A DNA stretch of 64,000 nucleotides, from contig NZ_CP016447.1 of NCBI RefSeq assembly GCF_001714725.1, positions 186,001 through 250,000 on the forward strand, given 5' to 3'. Of this stretch, positions 45,312-54,518 are shown piece after piece. The notes under the pieces are model-generated. The model saw nothing but the letters and a program-made list of their open reading frames with translations. It searched no databases and was not told where the DNA came from. Made by a program: the position numbers and the translations under genes. Positions within the stretch are counted from its first letter, which is position 1, and every line of letters starts with the position of its first letter. Source of the DNA: Acidovorax sp. RAC01 (lineage in GTDB: Bacteria > Pseudomonadota > Gammaproteobacteria > Burkholderiales > Burkholderiaceae_C).

Positions 45312-45483
45312 GCGGGGGAGTCTTTCTTGGGTTGTCGGGGGTGGGGGCTGCGGGCCCGCACGGAAGAAGGTGCCTGGCCATCGCTGTCGCTGCGGTAAAA
45401 ACCGGCCGGGGAGGCACCGTCGGGGTGGCAAGGATAATCGCGGTCTTCCCGGTCCGGGCCCGCACGCCATTTTCTCCTCTCCC

Positions 45484-45732
45484 ATGCCAACACCCCACGC
45501 CCCCTCCTCCGCAGCCGCCGCCAAGGCCGACAAGGAGCTGCTTTTCAAGGGCGTGACCTGCGCGCTCATCGGCCTCGTCATCCTGCTGGCGCCGTACATC
45601 GCGCGCTCGGGCAGCGTGCGCGAGCTGATGGCCCAGGCCACCGTGGTGGGCTGGTTTGCACTGGTGCTGGGCATTGCCTTTGGCGTGCAGTACGGCCTGC
45701 GCCGCGCCAAGGCGGCCCGCAGCGCCAAGTGA
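45484..45732 (+). CDS. Small two-TM membrane protein
   Basis: 82 aa. Two hydrophobic segments: LLFKGVTCALIGLVILLAPY and TVVGWFALVLGIAFGVQYGL, with a basic C-terminal tail (RRAKAARSAK) on the cytosolic side. No recognised family. Its stop lies 8 bp before the next small gene, so the two are probably cotranscribed. Divergent from rbgA. Confidence 0.7.
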   Translation: MPTPHAPSSAAAAKADKELLFKGVTCALIGLVILLAPYIARSGSVRELMAQATVVGWFALVLGIAFGVQYGLRRAKAARSAK

Positions 45733-45739
45733 GCGCCAA

Positions 45740-45979
45740 ATGAGCGGCCTGCCGCCCCTGCCCGCGCCCGCGCCCGCGCCCGCGGTGGACGCTGCCACGG
45801 CGCAGGCCATGTTTGCAGCCCTGCAGCAGCGGGCCGCCGCAGCAGGCATCCCCCTGCGCAACCCGCCGCCCGAGCCCACCACCTGCTGCGGGCGCGGCTG
45901 CAATGGCTGCGTGTGGGAGGGATTTCTGGCTGCGGCTGAATACTGGCGGCAGGAAGCACTGCTGGTGCTGGAGGGCTGA
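45740..45979 (+). CDS. Oxidoreductase-like domain protein
   Basis: 79 aa. NPPPEPTTCCGRGCNGCVWE followed by GFLAAAEYWRQEALL matches the oxidoreductase-like N-terminal domain (four Cys in C-C-x3-C-x2-C spacing). The domain is found alone in many beta-proteobacteria and fused to reductases in eukaryotes; role unknown, a metal or Fe-S site is possible. Confidence 0.8.
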   Translation: MSGLPPLPAPAPAPAVDAATAQAMFAALQQRAAAAGIPLRNPPPEPTTCCGRGCNGCVWEGFLAAAEYWRQEALLVLEG

Positions 45980-45997
45980 ATTTCGAGCCAGATGGGC

Positions 45998-46043
45998 TCC
46001 CAGCGCTTGATTTTCCCGCACCGGCAGCTATCAAAGTAAGAGC
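45998..46043 (-). repeat. Dispersed palindromic element, intergenic copy
   Basis: In reverse orientation: CCCAGCGCTTG box, spacer, GGCAGCTATCAAAGTAAGAGC. It lies between the oxidoreductase-like gene and the decayed gshA copy. Confidence 0.6.
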
Positions 46044-46185
46044 ATTGAGCGGCCGGCTTTCTGCACCTGCTGCTCGAAACTGCTACTGCCCCTTGCCAGA
46101 GCCACAGTGGAACTGGCTTCGCCAGGCGACCGGCGGCGCCCGTTGAGGGAAGCGCCGCAGCCTCTCAGGGTGTCAACCCCGCTGT

Positions 46186-46475
46186 CCCACCGACATGTAC
46201 CGCTCGCGCCACACCTCGAAGGCAGCGTATCCGCCGCCTTGATGGCCTTTTGCGCAGCAAGTGATTCATCGGCCATCGCCAGATAGCACGCTTGCTGTTC
46301 AGGCGTCCTGGGCAGGCCCAGCCGTGCGTCGCAGGCATCGATGGACTGCTGGCGTACATAGGACTCAAAGCCGTTGCCCTGGCTCTGCGTGATCCTGTCC
46401 GGCACGCGGGCCGAAGGCGTGAGTTCGGGTGCGACCGTCAGCGCACAGGCATCTGCGCACTTCGACGTATTTCAC
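46186..46475 (-). pseudogene. gshA: Decayed duplicate of the 3' part of gshA
   Basis: The + strand sequence from CCCACCGACATGTACCGCTC onward aligns base by base with 51946-52203 of intact gshA at roughly three-quarters identity; the encoded peptide LPRTPEQQACYLAMADES, then LAAQKAIKAADTLP, copies GshA's LPWTPEQQARYLAMADESIA. A frameshift follows ADTLP. After a deletion of about 300 bp, GCGCACTTCGACGTATTTCA (46455-46474) still matches 52523-52542. No kinase-like or ligase core remains. The copy has the same orientation as intact gshA, 5.5 kb away, and the catabolic cassette lies between the two. Confidence 0.82.
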
Positions 46476-46574
46476 CAGCACACGAAGACTGCCCAAAGCC
46501 GACAGTCTTGCGGCCTTGCGTTGCACACAATGACCTGAAGGACGCAAGCCCAACCGTCAAAGTCAGGAGAAAAA

Positions 46575-48080
46575 ATGCATTCACCCCGCCACGGTTCTGA
46601 TCCCGCAACCGGCACTGCCCAGCGTTTTGACGTGGTCATTGTGGGCGCCGGCATCTCCGGCATCTGCAGCGCCACCTTGCTGCGCAAACACTGCCCGCAC
46701 TTGAGCTTTCTCATCGTGGATGCCATGGAGGCACCCGGGGGCACCTGGCTGATTCACAAATACCCAGGTGCACGGTCGGACAGCGACCTCTTCACGTTTG
46801 GCTATGACTTCAAGCCCTGGAAGGGCAAGCCCATTGCCTCGCGCGAGGAGATCCTGGACTACCTTGCATCGACCATTGAGGAAGAACAGCTTGGGCCGCA
46901 CATCCGCTACCAGCATCGCGTGCAGTCGGCCTCGTGGTCCAGTGCGTCGAGCACCTGGACGCTGGACCTTGCCGTGGGCGACGCCCGGCAACCGGTGCAG
47001 ATCCAGGCAGGCTTTCTCTGGATGTGCCAGGGCTACTACCGGCATAGCAAGGGATATACACCCTCCTGGCCGGGGCTTGAGCAGTTCAAGGGCGAGGTCG
47101 TGCATCCGCAGCATTGGCCCGATTCGATCGATCTGGCCGGCAAGCGCGTGACCGTGATCGGCTCGGGGGCGACGGCGGCGACGCTCATACCGGCGCTGGC
47201 CGACCGTTGCGCGCACGTCACCATGCTGCAGCGCACGCCCACGTATTTCGCCACAGGCCGCAATGCCGATGCCATGGCCGATGAATTGCGCAAGCTGGAA
47301 ATCGACGAGGCCTGGATCCACGAGATCATGCGCCGCAAGGTCGTGCGGGATCGGGCCGAGCTGATCGAGCGCGCGCGAACCCACCCGGACACCCTCAAGC
47401 AGCAACTCATCGCCGGTGTCAAGGCCTGCCTTCCCGAGGGCTACGACGTGGAGCGGCATTTCACCCCCCCGTACAAGCCGCTTCAGCAGCGAGTGGCCTT
47501 TGTGCCCGACGGCGACCTGTTCAAGGCCATCAGCGCAGGCAAGGCGTCCGTGGTCACCGATCAGATTGCGAAGTTCGACGAAAAGGGCATTCAGCTGCAG
47601 TCCGGTGAGCGCATCGACTGTGATGTGGTTGTCACCGCCACGGGCTTCGAGCTATCGGTCATGGGCGACATACCGTTCTCGGTGGACGGGCGAGCGGTGG
47701 ACTTTGCTCAGACGGTGAGCTATCGCGGAATGATGTTCGCCGGCGTTCCCAACATGGCCTGGGTCTACGGCTATGGGCGCTACAGCTGGACACTGCGGGC
47801 CGAGCTGGTGGGCCAGTTTGTTTGCAGGCTGCTGCAGCACATGCAGACCCGCAAGGCCCGGCACGTGACCCCCATGACGCGCCCTGAGGATGCCGACATG
47901 GCGCTTGGCAGCTGGGTCGATACGGAGGACCTGAACGCCGGGTACATGTTGCGCGGCCTGCATCGCCTTCCTAAGCGCGGCGACAAGCCCGAGTGGCAAC
48001 ACAGCCAGGACTACCTCTATGAACGCAAGGTGCTGCCGAGCGTGGATCTGACGGATCCGCTGTTCTCCTACGCCGCCTGA
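46575..48080 (+). CDS. Flavin-containing (Baeyer-Villiger-type) monooxygenase
   Basis: 501 aa FAD/NADPH enzyme. The first Rossmann motif GAGISG is at residues 24-29, the second is VTVIGSGATA; between them FKGEVVHPQHWP fits the BVMO fingerprint F-x-G-x3-H-x3-W-P. BVMOs insert oxygen next to a ketone to make an ester or lactone. AGGAG stands 7 nt before ATG 46575. It leads a run of four same-strand genes (SDR, Bug receptor, hydrolase) and is probably cotranscribed with them. Codon use is slightly less biased than in core genes. Confidence 0.88.
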   Translation: MHSPRHGSDPATGTAQRFDVVIVGAGISGICSATLLRKHCPHLSFLIVDAMEAPGGTWLIHKYPGARSDSDLFTFGYDFKPWKGKPIASREEILDYLASTIEEEQLGPHIRYQHRVQSASWSSASSTWTLDLAVGDARQPVQIQAGFLWMCQGYYRHSKGYTPSWPGLEQFKGEVVHPQHWPDSIDLAGKRVTVIGSGATAATLIPALADRCAHVTMLQRTPTYFATGRNADAMADELRKLEIDEAWIHEIMRRKVVRDRAELIERARTHPDTLKQQLIAGVKACLPEGYDVERHFTPPYKPLQQRVAFVPDGDLFKAISAGKASVVTDQIAKFDEKGIQLQSGERIDCDVVVTATGFELSVMGDIPFSVDGRAVDFAQTVSYRGMMFAGVPNMAWVYGYGRYSWTLRAELVGQFVCRLLQHMQTRKARHVTPMTRPEDADMALGSWVDTEDLNAGYMLRGLHRLPKRGDKPEWQHSQDYLYERKVLPSVDLTDPLFSYAA

Positions 48081-48129
48081 CAACGCAACCCCCACGGTGC
48101 AAGGCACCACACAAGCAAGGAAATTCACC

Positions 48130-49041
48130 ATGAAGACATTCAATGGCCGTGTCGCAGTCATCACCGGCGGCGGTTCGGGTCTCGGCAAGGCACTTGCCAT
48201 GGCGGCGGCCCAGCGCGGCATGAAGCTGGTGCTCGCCGACATCCAGGCAGACGTGCTGGAACAGACCGTCCAGGCCCTGCGATCACAGGGAACGGAGGCG
48301 GTCGGCGTAGTGGTCGATGTGTCCGATGCCGCGGCGGTGCAAAGGCTGGCCGATCAAGCGCAGCAGTCGTTTGGCCCTGTGCATGTGGTGTTCAACAACG
48401 CGGGCGTCACGGCGGGCGGCCTGGTCTGGGAGCACTCGGAAAAGGACTGGGAGTGGCTGCTCGGCGTCAACCTCAAGGGCGTCATCAACGGGGTTCGCTG
48501 CTTCACGCCGCGCATGCTGGCCGCTGCCGCGGCAGACCCAGCCTATGAAGGCTGCATTGTCAACACGGCCTCGATGGCGGGCCTGCTCACCGCCCCAGGA
48601 ATGGGCATCTACAGCGTGTCCAAGCATGCCGTGGTGGCGCTCTCCGAGTGCCTGCGCCACGACCTGGAGATGGTGACGCCGCAGGTGCGCGCTGCACTGC
48701 TGTGCCCGTCGTATGTGTCCACCGACATTGGCCAGTCGGAGCGCAACCGGCCCGCCCATCTCATGGATGAAGGCGGCCTGACGAAATCCCAGCTCGCAGC
48801 CCGCAAAGCCTCTCAGCAAGCGGTCATGAATGGCGCCATCTCTGCGCAAGCGGTGGCAGAGATCACCTTCCAGGCGATCGAACAAGACCGCTTCTACGTT
48901 TTCCCCAGCCCTGAAGCACTCCCGCTGGTCAAGTCCCGCATGGACCACGTTCTGGATCAGACCAACCCCGATCTTCCGTACGAAATGGTCCCCGCTCTGA
49001 AAGCCCGGCGTGATCGGCTGATGGCAGCCATTACGCACTGA
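48130..49041 (+). CDS. SDR-family oxidoreductase
   Basis: 303 aa classical short-chain dehydrogenase. TGGGSGLG (residues 12-19) binds NAD(P); NNAG, the catalytic Ser in NTASMAG and Y-S-V-S-K complete the site. The C-terminal extension beyond 250 residues is longer than in minimal SDRs. In context it could oxidise an alcohol to the ketone substrate of the preceding BVMO. AAGGAAA precedes ATG 48130, 50 bp after the BVMO stop. Confidence 0.9.
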   Translation: MKTFNGRVAVITGGGSGLGKALAMAAAQRGMKLVLADIQADVLEQTVQALRSQGTEAVGVVVDVSDAAAVQRLADQAQQSFGPVHVVFNNAGVTAGGLVWEHSEKDWEWLLGVNLKGVINGVRCFTPRMLAAAAADPAYEGCIVNTASMAGLLTAPGMGIYSVSKHAVVALSECLRHDLEMVTPQVRAALLCPSYVSTDIGQSERNRPAHLMDEGGLTKSQLAARKASQQAVMNGAISAQAVAEITFQAIEQDRFYVFPSPEALPLVKSRMDHVLDQTNPDLPYEMVPALKARRDRLMAAITH

Positions 49042-49090
49042 GCAGCATTTCCCCCAACCTACAACATAACGACTGTTTGGAGACAACACC

Positions 49091-50074
49091 ATGAAGATGA
49101 TTCGACGCGCATTCCCCGCTGCCACGCTGGCCCTCCTGGCCTGCGGCCCATGGGCGCTCTCCTCCGCGCTGGCGCAAACCGCCTACCCCAGCGCCCCCAT
49201 CAAGATCATCGTTCCGTACCCTGCCGGAGGTGCTTCGGACGCGGTGGCGCGAATGATCGGCGAGAAGCTGCAACAGGCCTGGGGACAACCCGTATACATC
49301 GACAACAAGCCTGGAGCCTCGGGAATCATCGGGACGCAGGCCACCATCAAGTCCCCGGCAGATGGCTACACGCTGCTGGCTCACAACGTCGTGCTGATCC
49401 AGCAACCCGCGGTGATGGAGAAACTGTCCTTCAATGCCTTCAAGGACCTGCTCCCGGTGGTCATGACGATTCGCACGACTAACCTGTTCGTCGTGCCCAA
49501 TGACTCCCCGGTGAAAACCGTGGCCGAGTTCGTAGCCCAGGCCAAGGCCAACCCCAGCAAGCTCAGCTATGGCAGCTACGGCATCGCCAGTGGCGCACAT
49601 TTCCAGGGCGAACTGCTCAAAATGCAGGCGGGTATCGATCTGGCGCATGTGCCATTCCAGGGGTCGGCACCCATGATCACCAACATCGTGGGCGGCCAGC
49701 TGCCGAGCGCGTTCATTGATGTTCCGTCTGCGCTCCCGCACATCAAGTCAATGAGGCCGCTGGCGGTCGGCGGCCCGCAGCGCCTTCAGGAACTGCCGAA
49801 CGTGCCCACGTTCGCCGAACTGGGCTACAAGTCGTTCGAACCCATGGGATGGCACGGCCTGTTCCTTCCGGCGGGGGCGCCTCCTGCCGTTGCGCAAAAG
49901 ATTGCCAACGAGGTCAGCAACATCCTGCGCATGCCCGATGTGCTGGCAAAGCTCAAGACGCTCGGCGTCATCGCCGGCGGCGGGACCCCCGAGGAATTTG
50001 CACAACAGATCAAGGCCGACGCACCCGTCTATGCGGAGATCGCCAAGGCGGCCAACATTCGCCTGACGCAGTGA
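49091..50074 (+). CDS. Bug-family (tripartite tricarboxylate transporter) substrate-binding protein
   Basis: 327 aa periplasmic protein. Signal peptide (MKMIRRAFPAATLALLACGP, cleaved after ALA), then YPSAPIKIIVPYPAGGASDA, the invariant Bug start, and QPVYIDNKPGASGIIGTQ. Bug proteins bind carboxylic acids or other small molecules; most lack a dedicated TctAB partner nearby, as here. Likely captures the substrate of the surrounding catabolic genes. It follows the SDR gene by 49 bp. Confidence 0.92.
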   Translation: MKMIRRAFPAATLALLACGPWALSSALAQTAYPSAPIKIIVPYPAGGASDAVARMIGEKLQQAWGQPVYIDNKPGASGIIGTQATIKSPADGYTLLAHNVVLIQQPAVMEKLSFNAFKDLLPVVMTIRTTNLFVVPNDSPVKTVAEFVAQAKANPSKLSYGSYGIASGAHFQGELLKMQAGIDLAHVPFQGSAPMITNIVGGQLPSAFIDVPSALPHIKSMRPLAVGGPQRLQELPNVPTFAELGYKSFEPMGWHGLFLPAGAPPAVAQKIANEVSNILRMPDVLAKLKTLGVIAGGGTPEEFAQQIKADAPVYAEIAKAANIRLTQ

Positions 50075-50085
50075 GGCATGCGCAC

Positions 50086-50988
50086 ATGCCCCCCGCAGCG
50101 TTCGAGACGGCAGCCCCCATGGCAGCGCAGGCCCATGAACGTGACTGCTCCCGCGAAGCGGTCATGGACCATGAAGGCGGGCTGCTGCGCATCCACTACA
50201 CGGACACGGGCAGCAGCGCGCCCCATGCACCGGTGGTTGCGCTGTTGCATGGCTCGGGGCCCGGCACGACGGGGTGGAGCGCATTTTCCCTGCAGCGCCC
50301 GGCCCTCCGGGAGGCGGGATTTCGCCTGATCACGCCGGACCTTCCGGGCTGGGGCCGCAGCGACGGCGTGGTTTGCAAGGAGGATCGTTCGCAGTTCAAC
50401 GCCCGGGCACTGCATGCGGTGCTGGACGCCGCCAGCGTCCACGCGCCTGTGCATCTGGTGGGCACTTCCATGGGCGCCCACAGCGCAGTGGCGTTTGCGC
50501 TGCAGTGGCCTGGGCGTACCGCAGGCATGGTGCTGGCATCGGGCGGCACGGGGGGCCGCAGCAATTTCCATCCTGCCTTGCCCGAGGGCGTGCGGTCCAT
50601 GCTGGACTTCTACCAGGAACCCACTGCGGCCCGCATGCGCAGCTTCCTGGAATGCGTTGTCTTTGACTCCAGCGCCCTCACCCCGGAGATGGTGCAGCAA
50701 AAGCTGGCGGCCGCCATGGCCTGCCCCCAGCACCTCACGAACTTTGTCGAAAGCCTGCGCCAGTACCCCGCCCAATTTGGCGACGTCACCCACAGGCTGG
50801 CAGAGATCACCTTGCCCACGCTGGTGATCTGGGGCAGCGAGGACCGGGTGGTACCGCTGGACATCGGCCTGCAGATCGCGCAGCGCATCCCGGGAGCCGA
50901 CCTGCACGTGCTGGGCCGTTGCGGCCATGTGCCCCACCTGGAGCGGCCCCGCGACTTCATCCATCTGCTGACGCGGTTTCTTGCATGA
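50086..50988 (+). CDS. Alpha/beta hydrolase (C-C hydrolase / lactonase-like)
   Basis: 300 aa. LLHGSGPGTTGWSAF is the oxyanion-hole block typical of meta-cleavage product hydrolases (MhpC/BphD type); the nucleophile elbow is GTSMGA, the acid lies in VIWGSEDRVVP and the His in GRCGHVPHLERP. Next to a BVMO it more likely hydrolyses the ester or lactone formed. Start ATG 50086, 12 bp after the Bug gene stop, consistent with one operon. Confidence 0.87.
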   Translation: MPPAAFETAAPMAAQAHERDCSREAVMDHEGGLLRIHYTDTGSSAPHAPVVALLHGSGPGTTGWSAFSLQRPALREAGFRLITPDLPGWGRSDGVVCKEDRSQFNARALHAVLDAASVHAPVHLVGTSMGAHSAVAFALQWPGRTAGMVLASGGTGGRSNFHPALPEGVRSMLDFYQEPTAARMRSFLECVVFDSSALTPEMVQQKLAAAMACPQHLTNFVESLRQYPAQFGDVTHRLAEITLPTLVIWGSEDRVVPLDIGLQIAQRIPGADLHVLGRCGHVPHLERPRDFIHLLTRFLA

Positions 50989-51059
50989 GCGGAGTGCGTC
51001 AACCTGAAAACGGCTGCAGCACGCGCCCGCCGGAGCAGTGAGTCAGCAACCACGACGCC

Positions 51060-51737
51060 TCAGGAGACACGCCGCAGAGCCTCCGGATCCAGCAGCGTGA
51101 CCCCTCCGTACACCAGGCGCAGCAGGCCCTTGGACTCCCATTCCTTGAGCTGCCTGTTGACGCTCTGCCGCGAGGCGCCCAGCCGCTGCGCAAGCCCCTC
51201 CTGGGACAGGCGAAGCTCGGGCTGCTGCGCGGCACCCTCGCGCATCGCCATTTCCCGCTCAGCGAGCAGGCGCTGAGCCAGCCGCACGGACAGCGGCTGC
51301 AGGATGCTGGCATCGATCCGCTCAATGGCCCATTTGTACCGGTAACACACCACGCGGAGGAACTCGCGAAGGTAGTCGGCATTGTTGTCCACCACCTCGT
51401 GAAGACGCCGGGCCGGCACCAGGAGCAGCTCGGTTTTCACCAGCGCCTTGGCGTCATGCACCCGGGGTGCATTGATGAACAGGGTCAGCTCACCAAACCA
51501 TCGCCCCTGTTCAGCCACGCCCAGCACTGCTTCCCTGCCATTGACCGAAGTGGCGCTCAGTTGAACGGCACCCGATTCGACGTAGAACACCGAGTCAGGC
51601 GCTGAGCCACGCGTGTAGAGAACCTCGTTTCTCGACAGGTATCGCCGGCGGGCGCCGTCCCGCAACAGACGCTCCAGTTCGGGAGACAGTCTGTCTGGAG
51701 CAATGCCAGAAGGGGTTTCCGGGGGCTGATTTCGCAT
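51060..51737 (-). CDS. Crp/Fnr-family transcriptional regulator
   Basis: 225 aa. N-terminal cyclic-nucleotide-binding-type beta barrel (FYVESGAVQLSATSVNGREA, GRWFGELTLFINAPRVHDA) and a C-terminal winged HTH (LRLSQEGLAQRLGASRQSVN). No Cys pattern for an Fe-S cluster, so not an FNR-type oxygen sensor. Convergent with the catabolic operon and probably its regulator. ATG 51737 (MRNQPPETP) is chosen; the frame is open to 51860. Confidence 0.88.
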   Translation of the reverse strand: MRNQPPETPSGIAPDRLSPELERLLRDGARRRYLSRNEVLYTRGSAPDSVFYVESGAVQLSATSVNGREAVLGVAEQGRWFGELTLFINAPRVHDAKALVKTELLLVPARRLHEVVDNNADYLREFLRVVCYRYKWAIERIDASILQPLSVRLAQRLLAEREMAMREGAAQQPELRLSQEGLAQRLGASRQSVNRQLKEWESKGLLRLVYGGVTLLDPEALRRVS

Positions 51738-51878
51738 CCGACGGTTTCCAAAAATGAGGCTTGCACGGACGCCAGATGGCTGACAAAAGACAGATCGCCG
51801 GGGGGTTACGGTCGTCAGGCTGGCGTCTTCTTTGAACCAGGCCGCCGCGGCGCGTGCCACGGTGGAGACCTGAGCGCC

Positions 51879-51910
51879 TTTGCTTCAAAAAATACAGCTG
51901 CAAGCGCTCA
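51879..51910 (+). repeat. Dispersed palindromic element, degenerate copy
   Basis: TTTGCTTCAAAAAATACAGC and the GCAAGCGCTCA box, between the Crp/Fnr gene and the gshA stop. The palindrome is degraded but the box and spacing are kept. Confidence 0.45.
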
Positions 51911-51934
51911 TTCAGACTGTCCAAAACCTCCAAG

Positions 51935-53461
51935 CTACCCTAACTCACCCACCGACATGTACTGCTCGCGCCACGCCTCAAACGGCAGCGTGTCCGCCGC
52001 CTCGATGGCCTTTTGCGCGGCAATGGACTCGTCGGCCATGGCCAGGTAGCGGGCCTGCTGTTCGGGCGTCCACGGCAGGGCCAGCAGCGCATCGCGCGCC
52101 TTTTCGGACTGGTGGCGGGCAAAGTGCTCGAAGTGGTGGCCGTGGTGGCGCACCATGTCGTCCAGCACGCGGGCCGATGGTGTGCGCTCGGGCGCGGCCA
52201 TGAGGCCACGCGCATCGCGCACCGCGGCGCTGTAGTCACCGGTGCCGTGGGTGGCGTCCAGCGCGGCGGCCAGGGGCTCGCAGGCGGCCAGCACCTCGTC
52301 GCCCCAGGCCGTGAGCGCAATGCTCTGGCCATTGCGGGTGAGCTGCAGGCCCGGCTCGCGGCCGCGCTCGGCGGTGAGGTGCTGGTTGTGCTTGAGCTCG
52401 GCGATTTCCTCGGGCGTGTCGGGCGGGCTGTCGGACAGCAGGCAGTGCAGCAGGAACACGTCCAGCAGCCGCATCGTGGGCGCGGTGATGCCCACGGGCA
52501 CGAACGGGTCCAGGTCCATCAGGCGCACTTCGACGTATTCCACGCCGCGCTCGCGCAGCGCGTGCAGCGGGCGCTCGCCCGTGCGCACCGTGCGCTTGGG
52601 GCGGATGGTGCCGTAGAACTCGTTTTCGATCTGCAGCAGGCTGGTGCCCAGCTGGTTGTAGTCGCCACCCGGGTTGCGGATGCCCACGGTTTCGTAGGCC
52701 GGGTACGGCTTGGTCAGCGCTTCGTGCAGCGAGTTGGCGTAACCGGTCAGACCGTTGTAGCTCACGGCCAGCGTGGCCTGCGCGTCGCTCTGGTAGCCCA
52801 GGCGGCCCATGCGCAGCGACGTGGCATGCGGCAGGTATAGCGCGTGGCCGCCGGGCATGGCCTGCAGGCGGTGTTCGCGCCCTTCCACAAAACAGGGGCA
52901 CAGTGCGGGCGATGCGCCAAACAGGTACAGCAGCACAAAGGCATGGCGGCGGAAGTTGCGGATCAGCGCAAAGTACTGCTCGCTGTCCACACCGGGCAGC
53001 GACCAGTTGTAGTGAATGCCCGAAATGGTCTGCATGCGGCGGCCATAGCGGTGGCCCAGGCCCATGCGGTACACGCTCTTGGCGCGGCCCACGTTGGAGC
53101 TGCCGTAGCGGCCGATCGGAATCGTCTCGTCGGTGGGCAGGCCGCAGGGCATGCTCGATGCCCACAGCAGCTCGCCGCCGCTGTCCTTCAGGGTGTGGTG
53201 CACAAACTGGTGAACCTCGGTCAGTTCATCCAGGCACTGCTGCACGCCCTTGTGGGCGCCGGTGATCAGCTCCAGCTGCGATTCGCTGTAGTCGGTGGTG
53301 ATCAGCGGGTGGGTGAGTGCTGCGCCCAGCGCCAGCGGGTGCGGCGTGAGGGCCAGGCCCCCGGTGGGCAGCACGCGCAGCCCTTCCTTCTCGATGCCGC
53401 GGCGTATTCCCCCCAGCGCGTCCGCGGGGTACGCGGACAGTCTCTCGTGCAGTTTGCTCAT
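51935..53461 (-). CDS. gshA: Glutamate--cysteine ligase
   Basis: 508 aa, first enzyme of glutathione synthesis, joining Glu and Cys with ATP. GGIRRGIEKEGLRVLP and TTDYSESQLELITG are the ATP/Glu-binding blocks; ISGIHYNWSLP, IGRYGSSNVG and EVRLMDLDPFVPVGI follow, as in proteobacterial GshA type 1. Start ATG 53461 (MSKLHERL); ATG 53479 (MDRTQNMSKL) is a possible alternative. A decayed copy of its 3' part lies at 46186-46475. Confidence 0.95.
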   Translation of the reverse strand: MSKLHERLSAYPADALGGIRRGIEKEGLRVLPTGGLALTPHPLALGAALTHPLITTDYSESQLELITGAHKGVQQCLDELTEVHQFVHHTLKDSGGELLWASSMPCGLPTDETIPIGRYGSSNVGRAKSVYRMGLGHRYGRRMQTISGIHYNWSLPGVDSEQYFALIRNFRRHAFVLLYLFGASPALCPCFVEGREHRLQAMPGGHALYLPHATSLRMGRLGYQSDAQATLAVSYNGLTGYANSLHEALTKPYPAYETVGIRNPGGDYNQLGTSLLQIENEFYGTIRPKRTVRTGERPLHALRERGVEYVEVRLMDLDPFVPVGITAPTMRLLDVFLLHCLLSDSPPDTPEEIAELKHNQHLTAERGREPGLQLTRNGQSIALTAWGDEVLAACEPLAAALDATHGTGDYSAAVRDARGLMAAPERTPSARVLDDMVRHHGHHFEHFARHQSEKARDALLALPWTPEQQARYLAMADESIAAQKAIEAADTLPFEAWREQYMSVGELG

Positions 53462-53609
53462 GTTTTGGGTCCGGTCCATCTCTTCTGTCGGCCCGGAACT
53501 TAGCACGGCATGGACAAGGGCGTACGAAGCCAGCTTATCCAGGATGGTGTAGCGCCCCCGCGGCGGCTGCGCGCGCAGGCCCGGCGGCCCGCCCGCACGT
53601 TGACACGGG

Positions 53610-54518
53610 TCAAGCCCGCGCGGCCATGGCCTTGCCGACCTCGTTGGTGCCCTGCGCTGCGCCGCTTTGCGGTACCTGCTCGCCTTCACGCGCCGTCACT
53701 TCGGCCAGCCGCGCGGCCAGCTGCTCGGGCACGTCACCGCCCACACCCAGGTGGATGCCCTGCGTGAGCGTGATGTGGGCCGCCTCGAACGTGCCGGCAC
53801 CGGCGCACAGGACGGTGCGCGTGGGCGCCGATTCGTGCGCCAGCACCAGCATGGCAGGTACCACAGCCTCGGGCTTCAACGCATCCAGCACCTCCTGCGG
53901 CATCAGGCCTTCGGTCATGCGCGTGGCGGCCGTGGGTGCCAGGGCGTTCACGTGGATGTGGTACTTGGCGCCCTCGATGGCCAGGGTCTGCATCAGCCCC
54001 ACCTGGGCCAGCTTGGCGGCGCCGTAGTTGGCCTGGCCGAAGTTGCCGTACAGGCCGGTGGACGATGTCGTCATCACGATGCGGCCGTATTGCTGCGCCA
54101 CCATGTGCGGCCACACGGCCTTGCAGCAGTGGGCGGCGCCCATCAGGTGCACGTCGACCACCAGGCGGAAGTCGGCCATGTCCATCTTGGAAAAGGACTT
54201 GTCGCGCAGGATGCCGGCGTTGTTGACCAGGATGTCCACACGGCCCCAGGCGTCGATGGCCTGCTGCACCATGGCCTCGACCGCGGCAAAGTCCGTGACC
54301 GACGCGCCATTGGCCAGCGCCTCGCCGCCGGCCGCGCGGATCTCGTCCACCACGGCCTGCGCGGCCGTCACGGTGCCGCCGCTACCGTCCACCGCGCCGC
54401 CCAGGTCATTGACCAGCACCTTGGCGCCGCGCGCCGCCAGCGCCAGTGCATGCTGGCGGCCCAGCCCGCCGCCCGCGCCCGTAACGATGGCCACGCGGCC
54501 CTTGAAGTCGATACCCAT
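53610..54518 (-). CDS. SDR-family oxidoreductase (peroxisomal 17-beta-HSD4 / hydroxyacyl-CoA dehydrogenase type)
   Basis: 302 aa. GRVAIVTGAGGGLGRQHALALAARGAKVLVNDLGG is the characteristic start of the multifunctional-enzyme-2-like SDRs (NAD motif plus VNDLGG). NNAG, STGLYGNFGQANYGAAK (Ser/Tyr/Lys) complete the site. Homologues act on 3-hydroxyacyl-CoA esters. CAGGAG 10 nt before ATG 54518. Not part of the catabolic cassette by position. Confidence 0.88.
   Translation of the reverse strand: MGIDFKGRVAIVTGAGGGLGRQHALALAARGAKVLVNDLGGAVDGSGGTVTAAQAVVDEIRAAGGEALANGASVTDFAAVEAMVQQAIDAWGRVDILVNNAGILRDKSFSKMDMADFRLVVDVHLMGAAHCCKAVWPHMVAQQYGRIVMTTSSTGLYGNFGQANYGAAKLAQVGLMQTLAIEGAKYHIHVNALAPTAATRMTEGLMPQEVLDALKPEAVVPAMLVLAHESAPTRTVLCAGAGTFEAAHITLTQGIHLGVGGDVPEQLAARLAEVTAREGEQVPQSGAAQGTNEVGKAMAARA

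Noticed and set aside
46044..46185. Extension of the gshA remnant beyond 46186
   Set aside because: No match to the sequence downstream of intact gshA could be seen.
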